Assembly: GCA_964493695.1 (NCBI GenBank)
Contig: CAZBPG010000006.1
Location: 18,482 to 82,481, forward strand
Length of the DNA: 64,000 nt
Direction: 5' to 3'
From: Bog-950 sp964493695
GTDB taxonomy: Bacteria > Bacteroidota > Bacteroidia > Chitinophagales > LD1
The position numbers and the translations under genes were made by a program. The notes below the pieces were generated by a model, which saw only the letters and a list, made by a program, of their open reading frames with translations, ran no database searches and was not told where the DNA came from. Below, in pieces: positions 41,940-50,913 of the stretch. Within the stretch, counting starts at the first letter, position 1, and every line of letters begins with the position of its first letter.

Positions 41940-43346
41940 ATGTTTTTTGATGTACGGAAACTATTTAAGCCGGGTGGTAAGTATAACCCCCTTCCTTCAT
42001 CGTTGTTGGAGGAGTATAATAAGCACCGTCCACTCGGTCCGCAGAAATACGCCTGCTATGCACCTTTCAAAAGCATCTACTTTGGACACCACGGAAAGGC
42101 AAATGCGTGTTGTTATAATCGAAACCACATTTTAGGGGAATATCCTAAGCAATCTATAAGAGAGATCTGGTTTGGAGCAGAGGCAGAAAAACTACGGGAG
42201 CATATTATTCATAACGATTTTTCATTGGGTTGCGGAAGTTGCCAGCATCATCTATTAGCCAGCAATTTTGATGCTGTAAAAGCCAAGCAATATGATGAGC
42301 GGGTAATGAATACTAATAAATACCCAAGTGTAATGGAGTTTGAACTGAGCAATGTCTGCAATCTTGAATGTGAAATGTGTAGTGGCGATTTTTCTTCGCT
42401 TATTCGCGCTAAACGCGAAAAACTTCCTCCGCTTGAAATGTCCTATGATAATAGTTTCGTTGATCAGTTAGAAGAGTTTATCCCTTATCTGGAAGAAGTG
42501 AAGTTTTATGGAGGAGAACCTTTCTTGATTGAAATTTACTACGAAATATGGGAGCGGATTAAAAAAATAAATCCTGCTGTCAGAATATCGGTTCAAACGA
42601 ATGCCACAGTTTTGAATAGCCGTATTAAAGAACTTTTGGAGAAAACCAGATTTCATATCAACGTTTCGTTCGATTCGCTAAATAAAACGACCTACGAACA
42701 AATTCGTAAAAATGCAGATTTTGAAAGATCATTCGAAAACATCAAATATTTTCAGAGTTACTGTAAATCCAAGAACACTTTTTTCGGAATTTCTGTTTGT
42801 GCCATGCAGCAGAACTGGAGAGAGATGCCGGATTTTATCACTTTCTGCAACAACCTGGATGTACCGGTTTACTTCCATACAGTATTTTATCCTCTTCACT
42901 GTGCCATTCGTAGCATGAGCGAAGATGAACTTACTGAAATCATTAGTTATTATTCATCGTTTGATTTTCCTGAAACTACTGCTGTGCAGAAGAAAAATAA
43001 AAAACATTTTTTCGATTTTGTGAATCAGGTAAAGGCATGGAAGAAAATTTCCGTAACGGTAAGAGCCAGAAAAAAACCGCAGAATATTGATGACGTGATA
43101 GCACTACTGGTTAGGCATATCAGGGATGATGAAATTTTGTCAGAAGATACTAAAGCACAAAAAGTGGAAACTATCACTCGAAAAATTAAAGAGATGGAAT
43201 CAAACCTTGACGTTTCTTTACTTAATGAAACAATAAAAAAAGTTGACATCTCCGATCCTTCTATATTTGACAATTGGATATCTTCAATTGAAAAATTACC
43301 GGTAAGCGAGTTAGCATTATCAACAAAAGCTACATTCAAAGAGTAA
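41940..43346 (+). CDS. Radical SAM enzyme with N-terminal SPASM/twitch-like cysteine cluster
   Basis: The 468-residue protein carries the radical SAM motif C140-x3-C144-x2-C147 in FELSNVCNLECEMCSG, the GGEP motif at 191-194 (VKFYGGEPFL) and VQTNATVLN downstream. Unusually, the auxiliary cysteine part lies in front: Cys39, Cys57-Cys58, Cys98 and Cys101 in CYAPFKSIYF, NACCYN and GCGSC. In most relatives the SPASM/twitch domain comes after the barrel. This N-terminal form is known among 'twitch-domain' radical SAM proteins, whose substrates include peptides and possibly sugars. The C-terminal ~110 residues are helical and not recognised. The gene is six bases before a glycosyltransferase gene. 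Confidence 0.85.
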   Translation: MFFDVRKLFKPGGKYNPLPSSLLEEYNKHRPLGPQKYACYAPFKSIYFGHHGKANACCYNRNHILGEYPKQSIREIWFGAEAEKLREHIIHNDFSLGCGSCQHHLLASNFDAVKAKQYDERVMNTNKYPSVMEFELSNVCNLECEMCSGDFSSLIRAKREKLPPLEMSYDNSFVDQLEEFIPYLEEVKFYGGEPFLIEIYYEIWERIKKINPAVRISVQTNATVLNSRIKELLEKTRFHINVSFDSLNKTTYEQIRKNADFERSFENIKYFQSYCKSKNTFFGISVCAMQQNWREMPDFITFCNNLDVPVYFHTVFYPLHCAIRSMSEDELTEIISYYSSFDFPETTAVQKKNKKHFFDFVNQVKAWKKISVTVRARKKPQNIDDVIALLVRHIRDDEILSEDTKAQKVETITRKIKEMESNLDVSLLNETIKKVDISDPSIFDNWISSIEKLPVSELALSTKATFKE

Positions 43347-43352
43347 TGAGGA

Positions 43353-44552
43353 ATGAGTGGGAATAAATTCGTCTTTGCTGCATGTGGTGCTAAAGAGCAT
43401 ATAGATACACTGCACTTTTCTTTGCGTTATCTGAAACATTTTTCCATCAATGAGATTATAGTAGTCACAGATTCTTCGCGCAACGAAATCCCGGTTTTGT
43501 TTGAGAACGTTGTTGATGTAGAAACCCCTCAGCATTTCACCAATCATCAGGCAAGTATTTATCTAAAAACCGGTTTACATAAATTTCTTCCTAAGGGATA
43601 CTCTTATTGCTATCTGGATACCGATGTCATTGCTTTGAATGAGGAATGCGATGATATCTTTAACTATAAAAAAGGAGTTATCACATTTGCTCCGGACCAC
43701 TGCAACTTACCCGCCTTCAGTCCAAGTGCCGTAAAATGTGATTGTGACAAAAAGAACAAAAAGGATATTGAAGAACTTGAATCTCTCATGGACAAGTATG
43801 ATCCTGCCAGAAAGTTGAAAGATCCGGTGATGGAAAAGAAAAAAAGAGCGCTCATCAAAAAGTTTGAGGTTATCAAACAGAGCAAGCTCGATTACTTTTT
43901 TCTGGTGATTCGCTTTTTGACGACCATCAAAAAATTCAAACTGGATGATGATACTTTCTATGACCGCGCCAAAAAAGTTTGGGTGGATAAGGAGGGACAG
44001 GTAATTATTACACCGGCCGAAAACATGTTTAAGGATATTGAGAAGAACTCACACTGGCGCTGGAATCAATTAAACCGGAGGTGGTATGGTCCGGATGGGA
44101 AAGATGTCTACAATTTAAAATGTCCTCATTTAGCCGAGTATATCTACAACCGGTTCGGCATTGAGGTGAAAGACAAAAACTTTCAGCACTGGAACGGAGG
44201 TGTTTTTTTGTTTGATGACTCAAGTCATGAATTTATGGAAGCATGGTTTAGTAAAACAATGCAGATTTTTACATGGCCTGAATGGATGACACGGGACCAG
44301 GGAACTTTGATAGCAACCGTTTGGGAGTTTGGATTACAGAACAATCCGGTGCTGCCTCAAAAATTCAATTTCATTGCCGACTATACCAGCCACCGCGTAA
44401 TGATGGACGAGCAGGGTAATTTTTCGGATGATGCTTTCAAAACCAAACTGCGACCGGCTCTTATTCATATCTACCACAACTTCGGCATGAAAGGCTGGGA
44501 CATTTGGGATTATGTTGAACAATTAGGGGCAGAGCTGCCTGCTGCTGTATGA
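43353..44552 (+). CDS. GT-A type glycosyltransferase-like protein
   Basis: The 399-residue protein starts like GT8 or nucleotide-diphospho-sugar transferases: FVFAACGAKEHIDTLHFSLRYL, IIVVTDSS and the DxD motif CYLDTDVIAL (D89-x-D91). The second part has HWNGGVFLFDD and WPEWMTRDQGTLI, where GT8 enzymes bind acceptor and metal. A long charged helical insert (about 127-190) is unusual. It overlaps the next gene by four bases. It probably transfers a sugar onto the operon's glycan. Cytoplasmic or peripheral. Confidence 0.78.
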   Translation: MSGNKFVFAACGAKEHIDTLHFSLRYLKHFSINEIIVVTDSSRNEIPVLFENVVDVETPQHFTNHQASIYLKTGLHKFLPKGYSYCYLDTDVIALNEECDDIFNYKKGVITFAPDHCNLPAFSPSAVKCDCDKKNKKDIEELESLMDKYDPARKLKDPVMEKKKRALIKKFEVIKQSKLDYFFLVIRFLTTIKKFKLDDDTFYDRAKKVWVDKEGQVIITPAENMFKDIEKNSHWRWNQLNRRWYGPDGKDVYNLKCPHLAEYIYNRFGIEVKDKNFQHWNGGVFLFDDSSHEFMEAWFSKTMQIFTWPEWMTRDQGTLIATVWEFGLQNNPVLPQKFNFIADYTSHRVMMDEQGNFSDDAFKTKLRPALIHIYHNFGMKGWDIWDYVEQLGAELPAAV

Positions 44553-45613
44553 CAGAAAAAAGAAAGCGCATTGCATTTCAGATTTTCTTTGTCACTGTCT
44601 CGTTTATTGCTATTGAAGTAGCGCTTAGAAGTATGGGTTACCAGCCCGGAGACATCAAACCTAACTGGCTAAACTTTCATCCGGTGGATTCGCTTTACGT
44701 AATCAATGACTATTACACCAACAGCGAAGGAATTCTTGTTACGGACAGCAATTACTGGGCGAAAGAAAATGTGCATGTTAATGAAGCCGGGTTTCGCTCA
44801 CCGGATTTTGCAGGACTTGATTCAACCAAAAAGAAAATACTTTTTATTGGCGATAGTTTTACCTGGGGCATGAGTGCTAGTCCGGTTACCGGTCATTGCT
44901 TTACTGATTTAGTCCGTAATGAAACACCTTATGAAATTATCAATACCGGTATTCCGGCTGCTGACCCGGTACAATATGAAGCACTGGCGCAGAAATACAT
45001 CCCAGAACTTAAACCGGATTATGTACTGGTCATGTTCTTTACAGGTAACGACCTGATGAAAGAGGATAGAAAAATTAATCCGGACGAGCCATTCTATTAC
45101 TACACCAATGCCGGAGCAATTCTGGCAGATATGGATGGTATTCATTTTAAAACGGCACAAGCCGCTTACAATTATTTTGTGAACGAAAAGTATTACCTGC
45201 ATCAGCCAAAAAACATTTTTGAAAAAGTAGTTGCACAAAGTGCTGTTCTCTCCCGCTTGTACTCCGTCCGGTTCAGAATAAAGGAAAAACTAGCGTATGA
45301 AAGACTGATTAAGGATACGGGCATCACCAAAAAGTATCTGCGACAGATAAAGGAAGTTGCAGCACAACACAATGTGCCTTTGAAATTCGTGGTGATACCG
45401 GAGATAAAGGAGGCGGAAATCTCAGTCGAAAAATATCGCCAAAAGTACATTGACCTGTTAGGAGATAGTATTTTAAAGGATGATTGGCTGATTCCGCAAA
45501 ACAACAAATCGAACTTTAACGATTATCCGGATGCCCATCTGAACAACAATGGACATCGCTTTTATGCCGACTATCTGAAAGCATTTTTGAAAAACACACC
45601 TGAACTGAAATAA
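44549..45613 (+). CDS. SGNH/GDSL hydrolase, membrane-anchored
   Basis: The 354-residue protein has an N-terminal membrane anchor (IAFQIFFVTVSFIAIEVAL), then the SGNH block I FIGDSFTWG with Ser103, an oxyanion Gly/Asn region (NTGIPAADPVQY, FFTGNDLM) and the C-terminal DAHLNNNGH (Asp328, His330 and/or His336). This topology fits a periplasm-facing O-acetyl esterase or acyltransferase that edits a glycan. It overlaps the GT gene upstream by four bases. Confidence 0.85.
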   Translation: MTEKRKRIAFQIFFVTVSFIAIEVALRSMGYQPGDIKPNWLNFHPVDSLYVINDYYTNSEGILVTDSNYWAKENVHVNEAGFRSPDFAGLDSTKKKILFIGDSFTWGMSASPVTGHCFTDLVRNETPYEIINTGIPAADPVQYEALAQKYIPELKPDYVLVMFFTGNDLMKEDRKINPDEPFYYYTNAGAILADMDGIHFKTAQAAYNYFVNEKYYLHQPKNIFEKVVAQSAVLSRLYSVRFRIKEKLAYERLIKDTGITKKYLRQIKEVAAQHNVPLKFVVIPEIKEAEISVEKYRQKYIDLLGDSILKDDWLIPQNNKSNFNDYPDAHLNNNGHRFYADYLKAFLKNTPELK

Positions 45614-45631
45614 GTTTTTAAATTGGTTTTT

Positions 45632-46537
45632 GTGAACCACTTCTGCACTATTTCCACCTTCAGCCATTTGTATAAAGTGTATGCGCTTTGCGAATCGCTG
45701 GAAAAGCAAAAGCATGATTTCACGCTTCATGTTCTTGTGTCTGACTCTGATTCTGATTTTGCTTTCCCTAATTGCCGCTTTTGGAGATTGAGTGATTTAA
45801 AGAGCGATTCTACTTCCATAAATATTATTCGGAAGTATAAACACCATTCCGATAAACTACGGTGGAGTTTGAAACCAGTGCTCATTAAGTTTCTTCTTGA
45901 CCAGGAAGCTGAAAAGGTTATTTATCTTGATAATGACCTTTACTTCTATTCCGGTTATCAGTTTCTTTTCGATTTGCTGAATAAATATTCTGTGCTGCTT
46001 ACCCCTCATTACTACAAGCATGATCCCCAAAAAGAGCAGAACTGGCTTGAAGCCAATTTTAAAGTAGGCCTGTTTAATGCCGGTTTTATAGGCGCTTCTA
46101 AAAATTCATCGGAGACTTTGCAGTGGTGGGCAGAGTGTTGCGAGTACCGCTGCGAGAAAAACATCTGGCGGGGTTTGTTTGATGACCAAAAGTATCTCGA
46201 TCTTGTTCCGGTGATGGATGAGAACGCACACATTGTACGGCACATGGGATGCAATGTGGCAAGTTGGAATACTGAAACCTGCGAACGCAAAATGATAAAT
46301 GGTGAGTTAAAAATAAATGGAGAGTTTCCGGTGGTTTTTATTCATTTCAATCCTTTTACGATCCGGGAGATTACTGAAGGAAGAGACCCCTTACTGCTTC
46401 CGTTGTATAAGGAATATGAAACGGCATTAAAGAGGCATAAACCGGATATGAAGCCGGCTGAATTATACACCAAACAACCAGGGCTGGAGAAACTTAAATA
46501 CTACGTTTGGAAATTAATTACGAAGTGGGGTTACTGA
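45632..46537 (+). CDS. GT-A type glycosyltransferase-like protein, non-ATG start
   Basis: No ATG fits this 301-residue protein; GTG at 45632 (giving NHFCTISTFSHLYKVYALC) or TTG at 45623 are the possible starts. The protein has a DxD motif in KVIYLDNDLYFYS and the GT8-like sequence FNAGFIGASKNSSETLQWWAE, followed by FDDQKYLDLVPV and the ...FIHFNPF end. It is distinct from the first GT at 43353, although both have the same fold. Its short distance to the flanking genes places it in the operon. Confidence 0.8.
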   Translation: MNHFCTISTFSHLYKVYALCESLEKQKHDFTLHVLVSDSDSDFAFPNCRFWRLSDLKSDSTSINIIRKYKHHSDKLRWSLKPVLIKFLLDQEAEKVIYLDNDLYFYSGYQFLFDLLNKYSVLLTPHYYKHDPQKEQNWLEANFKVGLFNAGFIGASKNSSETLQWWAECCEYRCEKNIWRGLFDDQKYLDLVPVMDENAHIVRHMGCNVASWNTETCERKMINGELKINGEFPVVFIHFNPFTIREITEGRDPLLLPLYKEYETALKRHKPDMKPAELYTKQPGLEKLKYYVWKLITKWGY

Positions 46538-46538
46538 T

Positions 46539-49343
46539 ATGGCAAAACAGAAAACAGAAAAACAAAAAGGAAAAGCAGAAAGGAAAGATACCGTTAGTAT
46601 TCTGCCTTCCGGAGAACGCTTTTATGTTTTATTGATTTTCGCGTTCAGCTTTCTGCTTTACTTCAACTCTGTTTTCAACGATTATAACATGGACGATGAA
46701 CTGGTAACTCAGCATCACCGGTTAACCTCTAAAGGCATAAGCGCTATTCCTGAAATATTTTCTTCGCCCTACTATGAGGATAAAGCCGGTTACAAGTACG
46801 AGTACCGGCCAATTGTTCTGGTCAGCTTTGCCATAGAAAATTCAGTTTTCGGTGAGCGTGCCGGTGTAAGCCATTTTATCAATGTTTTATGGTATGCCCT
46901 GCTTTGTGTTTTGCTGTTTTCGGTGTTGCGTATGTTGCTAAAGAAATACAGCATCATTTTCCCGTTTCTTATCACCATGCTTTTTGCTGCGCACCCCGTT
47001 CACACAGAGGTGGTAGCCAGCATTAAAAACCGCGATGAAATTTTTTCGCTTCTGTTTGGTCTGCTCTGTTTAAGATTTGCATTCAGCTTTTCGCAGAAAA
47101 AAAATCTACTGCATCTACCGGTCATGCTTTTTTTCTTTCTGTTAGGAGTTCTTTCCAAAACAACGGCCATCACTTTTGTATTGCTTATTCCGCTTGCATT
47201 GGTTTTGCTCACTGAAATTTCCCTGCCGAGTTTACTACTGATAACGCTTACCCTCGCCCTGCCGACTGTTTTTTTTGCACGACTGTATTCTATCGCCCAG
47301 CAAATAGGGTTACTTGTTCTACTGCTTACAGCACCTATTGTATTCTATTATCTGAAGCATAGCTCTGAATTGTTTGTTTCCTTCAAAAACTTTGTAAAGA
47401 ATAGTTACAAGCAGATAAAAGTAAAGGAGGTAGATGCACCGGTTAGCCGGAACACGTTAAGTACAGATTTCTATGAAAACAAACTACTGTTGATATTGGT
47501 TGTTTTGGGCATAGCAGTCGTTTTCTCGGTCGGTGCTTTTGGTGTTTATGCCGGCAACCGGTGGTTGGTGAGTCTCCCGTTAGCAGCACTTGTGCTGTTG
47601 TTTGCCTTTACCAGAAGAGAGATGCAACTACTTCTTATCACTCCTGTTTCTCTGATGGTGGTATCGGCATTGGTAAAATTTCATCTCGATTCTACGCTTC
47701 TTGAAACTTCGTTGGTGGTTTTTCTGGGGACCCTTCTTTTTCAGGACAACAAAATATTCAGGATTGTTGCTTTGGTAAATTTCGGATTATATGCGCTGGC
47801 TACCGGTGCAATGAATCACTCTTTTTTCTTTATCACCACGCTGGCCTTTGCAGGCTTGCTTCATAAGCGGACTTATTTACTAACCTTGTTTATTCTGCTT
47901 TTTTCAGTTGCGTTCTTCGCAAAAGCGTTGATTTTTAAATTTTCAAACGGTCAGATACCCAACTTGTCCTTTGTTAGTTTACCGCTTATTTACGTTGCTG
48001 TATTTATGGTATGGAAGAATAAAACAAAATGGCTGCCGGTTGTTTCGGTGCTCATAATGCCGGTGCTGGTACTTTTGTATTTTAATATTGCTGCCGTTTC
48101 TGAAGTGGATGTAGCGGAAGGTTTCAGAAAAAACTACTCGGCAGTTACGCATGTAAGAGCTGCTGACCTTACACCGGTGCAAACGGTAAGGCCTTTCAAT
48201 TTTATTGAAATTCCGATACGCGATACAGACCCGTTCCGGATAAAACTGGGGACAGCCATGCTGGTTCTTGGAAAATACCTGAAACTTGTTTTTGTGCCTT
48301 ACCCCATGAGTTTTTATTACGGGTATTCCTACATCAGTCCGGTAGATATAACCGGCACCATTCCGCTGCTTTCACTCATCGCCCATTTGGGTTTATTGAT
48401 TACGGCTCTTTTCTTTTTCCGGAAAATTCCGCTGCTGGCATTTTCTATTCTCTTTTACCTGATTGCTATCTCCGTATTCTCCAATTTATTCCTTTTGGTT
48501 CCGGGAATGATGGGCGACCGGTTCCTGCTTATACCTTCTATCGGTTTCTGTTTTTTTGTGGTGTTCATTCTTTCTTTACTTTTTAAGCAGCAGTTAAACG
48601 ATAAGCTGACTGACTGGAAGGTGTTGAACCAGCCGTTTAAAATTTCGGTCACTGTAATTCTGGTGATTTACTCCCTGCTTACCTTTTCGCGCAATACCGA
48701 TTGGAAAGACCGCATTACCCTTTTCCGCCACGATATAAAAACGGTTGAAAATTCGGCACAGGCGCAAAACCTTTTAGCGCTGCATCTGATGCTGGCATCT
48801 TCTAAAGAACCGGATGCTGTGAAGCAAAAAAAGATGCATGAAGAAGCGTTGGTTCATTTTAAACGCGCGGTAGAGATTTATCCGAAATTCTTAAACGCCA
48901 CCTTTGACCGCGGCCGGTTACTGGAGGCTATGGGCCGGTATGACGAAGCTCTGGTTGCCTTTACCGAAGCTACATTAATTGATACCACTTTTACCGCGCC
49001 TTACTTTACTATGGGGGTTATTCACCAAAACAAGGGCAGGCAAAAAGAAGCCGCTGAATGTTATGAGAAGTATCTGGTAAAACACCCGCAGCAAATGGAG
49101 GTGTATGCCAACCTGAGTTACGCTTATTTTATGCAGCAGCAGTTTGATAAATCTATTGCCACCAACCAGCGGGCTCTGGCTGTGATGCCCGGTGCCTTTG
49201 ATGCCACCGTAAACATTGCCAAAACATATAAGCAAATGGGGCAGGCCGACAGTGCTTTATATTATTTAGAAAAAGCACAACTCATTCGCCCGAACGACCC
49301 GAACGTGGTGAGTGTGATGGTTGAGCTTAAGAATAAGAAGTAA
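46539..49343 (+). CDS. TMTC-like GT-C glycosyltransferase with C-terminal TPRs
   Basis: The 934-residue protein has about a dozen membrane spans. Near the N-terminus, NDYNMDDELVTQHHRL (Asp52-Asp53) is the conserved acidic loop of GT-C/PMT-like enzymes. LFAAHPVHTEVVASIKNRDEI is the block that defines the TMTC (transmembrane O-mannosyltransferase) relatives. A second part is unusually long with additional membrane helices (about 270-560), and the C-terminal ~180 residues hold four or five TPRs (YPKFLNATFDRGRLLEAMGRYDEAL, KQMGQADSALYYLEKAQLI). It probably transfers a lipid-linked sugar to protein or glycan on the periplasmic side. A shorter homologue is at 55273. One base follows the GT gene. 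Confidence 0.82.
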   Translation: MAKQKTEKQKGKAERKDTVSILPSGERFYVLLIFAFSFLLYFNSVFNDYNMDDELVTQHHRLTSKGISAIPEIFSSPYYEDKAGYKYEYRPIVLVSFAIENSVFGERAGVSHFINVLWYALLCVLLFSVLRMLLKKYSIIFPFLITMLFAAHPVHTEVVASIKNRDEIFSLLFGLLCLRFAFSFSQKKNLLHLPVMLFFFLLGVLSKTTAITFVLLIPLALVLLTEISLPSLLLITLTLALPTVFFARLYSIAQQIGLLVLLLTAPIVFYYLKHSSELFVSFKNFVKNSYKQIKVKEVDAPVSRNTLSTDFYENKLLLILVVLGIAVVFSVGAFGVYAGNRWLVSLPLAALVLLFAFTRREMQLLLITPVSLMVVSALVKFHLDSTLLETSLVVFLGTLLFQDNKIFRIVALVNFGLYALATGAMNHSFFFITTLAFAGLLHKRTYLLTLFILLFSVAFFAKALIFKFSNGQIPNLSFVSLPLIYVAVFMVWKNKTKWLPVVSVLIMPVLVLLYFNIAAVSEVDVAEGFRKNYSAVTHVRAADLTPVQTVRPFNFIEIPIRDTDPFRIKLGTAMLVLGKYLKLVFVPYPMSFYYGYSYISPVDITGTIPLLSLIAHLGLLITALFFFRKIPLLAFSILFYLIAISVFSNLFLLVPGMMGDRFLLIPSIGFCFFVVFILSLLFKQQLNDKLTDWKVLNQPFKISVTVILVIYSLLTFSRNTDWKDRITLFRHDIKTVENSAQAQNLLALHLMLASSKEPDAVKQKKMHEEALVHFKRAVEIYPKFLNATFDRGRLLEAMGRYDEALVAFTEATLIDTTFTAPYFTMGVIHQNKGRQKEAAECYEKYLVKHPQQMEVYANLSYAYFMQQQFDKSIATNQRALAVMPGAFDATVNIAKTYKQMGQADSALYYLEKAQLIRPNDPNVVSVMVELKNKK

Positions 49344-49370
49344 AGCCCGCGCATTTTTTATTTTCACGCC

Positions 49371-50402
49371 ATGCAAGAAATTTTTGATAAAGCCAATGCC
49401 GTTTTAGAAGAAATAAAAATTTCGGCACCGGCAAGTGCCGAAGCGCTGGAGCAGTTTCGCATTAAATTTTTAGGAACTAAAAGTGTTTTGAAAGATTTGT
49501 TCGGTGCCATGGCACAACTTCCGGGCGAAAGAAAAAAAGAATACGGCCAGTTGATGAACACCTTAAAAGCAGCTGCCGAAACAAAGTTTGAAGAACTGAA
49601 AGCAGGCTTTGGAACCGGAAAATCTGCCGCAAAAGAAATTCCTGATTTAACCGCACCGGGTTATGATGTACCGCTGGGCTCGCGCCATCCTTTAAGTATT
49701 GTGCGAAATAAAATAGACGAAATTTTTTCGCGCATTGGTTTTGTTGTTGCAGAGGGTCCGGAGATTGAAGACGACTGGCACAACTTTACTGCCCTCAACA
49801 CTCCGCAGGACCATCCCGCGCGCGACATGCAGGATACTTTCTTTTTAAGCCAGGATAAGAACTGGATGCTGCGCACGCATACCTCTTCGGTACAAATACG
49901 AAAGATGGAAACCGAGAAACCTCCTTTGCGCTATATTTTTCCCGGTCGCGTTTACCGCAACGAAACTATTTCGGCACGTGCGCATTGCACGTTTCATCAG
50001 GTGGAAGGTTTGTATATAGATGAGAACGTTTCGTTTGCCGACCTGAAACAGACCATGCTTTACTTTGCGCAGGAAATGTTCGGGCGCAATACCGAAATAC
50101 GTTTCCGCCCTTCGTTTTTTCCGTTTACCGAGCCCAGTGCCGAAATGGATGTTTCGTGCTTTATCTGCAACCAAAAAGGTTGTGCCGTTTGCAAGCAAAC
50201 CGGCTGGGTAGAAATTGGCGGCTGCGGAATGGTAGACCCCGCAGTGCTGGAAAACTGCAAGCTCGACCCTAAAAAATATTCGGGCTTTGCCTTTGGTATG
50301 GGCATCGAGCGCATTACCATGCTCAAATACCAAATCAACGACCTCCGCCTTTTCTTCGAAAACGATATCCGGTTTTTAAAGCAGTTTACTTCGGCTATAT
50401 AG
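49371..50402 (+). CDS. pheS: Phenylalanine--tRNA ligase alpha subunit
   Basis: A complete 343-residue PheS. The N-terminal coiled coil (1-85) is followed by the class II catalytic domain: GSRHPLSIVRNKIDEIF, motif 2 RYIFPGRVYRNETISARAHCTFHQVEGLYIDENV, and motif 3 GFAFGMGIERITMLKYQINDLR. It charges tRNA-Phe together with PheT, which is not in the window. A zinc-binding-like CFICNQKGCAVCKQTGW (four Cys) is present, as in some relatives. It follows the glycan operon by 27 bases, possibly transcribed by read-through. Confidence 0.97.
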   Translation: MQEIFDKANAVLEEIKISAPASAEALEQFRIKFLGTKSVLKDLFGAMAQLPGERKKEYGQLMNTLKAAAETKFEELKAGFGTGKSAAKEIPDLTAPGYDVPLGSRHPLSIVRNKIDEIFSRIGFVVAEGPEIEDDWHNFTALNTPQDHPARDMQDTFFLSQDKNWMLRTHTSSVQIRKMETEKPPLRYIFPGRVYRNETISARAHCTFHQVEGLYIDENVSFADLKQTMLYFAQEMFGRNTEIRFRPSFFPFTEPSAEMDVSCFICNQKGCAVCKQTGWVEIGGCGMVDPAVLENCKLDPKKYSGFAFGMGIERITMLKYQINDLRLFFENDIRFLKQFTSAI

Positions 50403-50447
50403 TATTACCCGTGCCAAGGTTCAGAACCGTGGCAAAGGTGTGTCCGT

Positions 50448-50678
50448 AACGTTAGCCAGCCATTTTGGAACGTTAGCCAGCCATTTTACAACGTTAGCCA
50501 GCCATTTCGGAACGTTAGCCAGCCATTTTGGAACGTTATCCAACCATTCCGTAACGTTATCCAACCATTTTGGAACGTTATCCAACCATTCCGTAACGTT
50601 ATCCAACCATTCCGGAACGTTATCCAACCATTCCGGAACGTTAGCCAGCCATTTTGGAACGTTGGCCAGCCATTCAGT
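50448..50678. repeat. Tandem array of eleven 21-bp units, open on both strands
   Basis: Eleven complete units of exactly 21 bases fill this segment. Units 1-4 and 10-11 contain GTTAGCCAGCC (unit 11 has GTTGGCC), units 5-9 GTTATCCAACC; the last six bases vary (TTTTGG, TTCCGT, TTCCGG, TTTTAC). Because 21 is a multiple of three, the array is stop-free in long frames on both strands. Minus (50702 to 50421, 93 codons) gives heptads WLANVPK/WLDNVTE; plus (50440 to 50760) gives TLASHFG/TLSNHSG. Whether either is translated is unknown. The rest of 50403-50913 holds an imperfect hairpin (50413-50434) and the terminator of the next gene. Confidence 0.92.
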
Positions 50679-50879
50679 AACGCAAGAAAACAGGATAATC
50701 AACTATTTTAATGCCGTTTTAACAAAAAAAATAGCCGAATTCAGTCATTTTTTTGCTTGAGAGTCCCTTTTAGCGTTCCGTTACCTGTATTTTGGTAAGC
50801 ACCCCTCTCGGTAATCATTTTTAAACTTTCAATTGCTTACAGATAAGGGCTGCTTGGTAAAAAAATCAAAATCTACTCA

Positions 50880-50912
50880 TAAAAAAGGGATTCAATTTTG
50901 AATCCCTTTTTA
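50880..50912 (-). terminator. Terminator of the acyl-CoA ligase gene
   Basis: Inverted repeat AAAGGGATTCAA / TTGAATCCCTTT with a two-to-four-base loop flanked by A tracts on the plus strand (T tracts on the minus strand), directly after the stop at 50914. Confidence 0.75.
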
Positions 50913-50913
50913 T

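Noticed and set aside
38097..43346. RiPP biosynthetic cluster (radical SAM plus AsnB-like enzyme)
   Set aside because: No small precursor peptide, protease or exporter gene is visible; glycosyltransferases, epimerase and a GT-C enzyme point to a glycan product.
46539..49343. O-antigen polymerase or flippase
   Set aside because: The MDDELV loop, HPVHTEVVA block and C-terminal TPRs fit TMTC-like GT-C enzymes rather than Wzy or Wzx.
50448..50678. CRISPR array or integron-type repeats
   Set aside because: The units are contiguous with no spacers; they form a simple tandem repeat.
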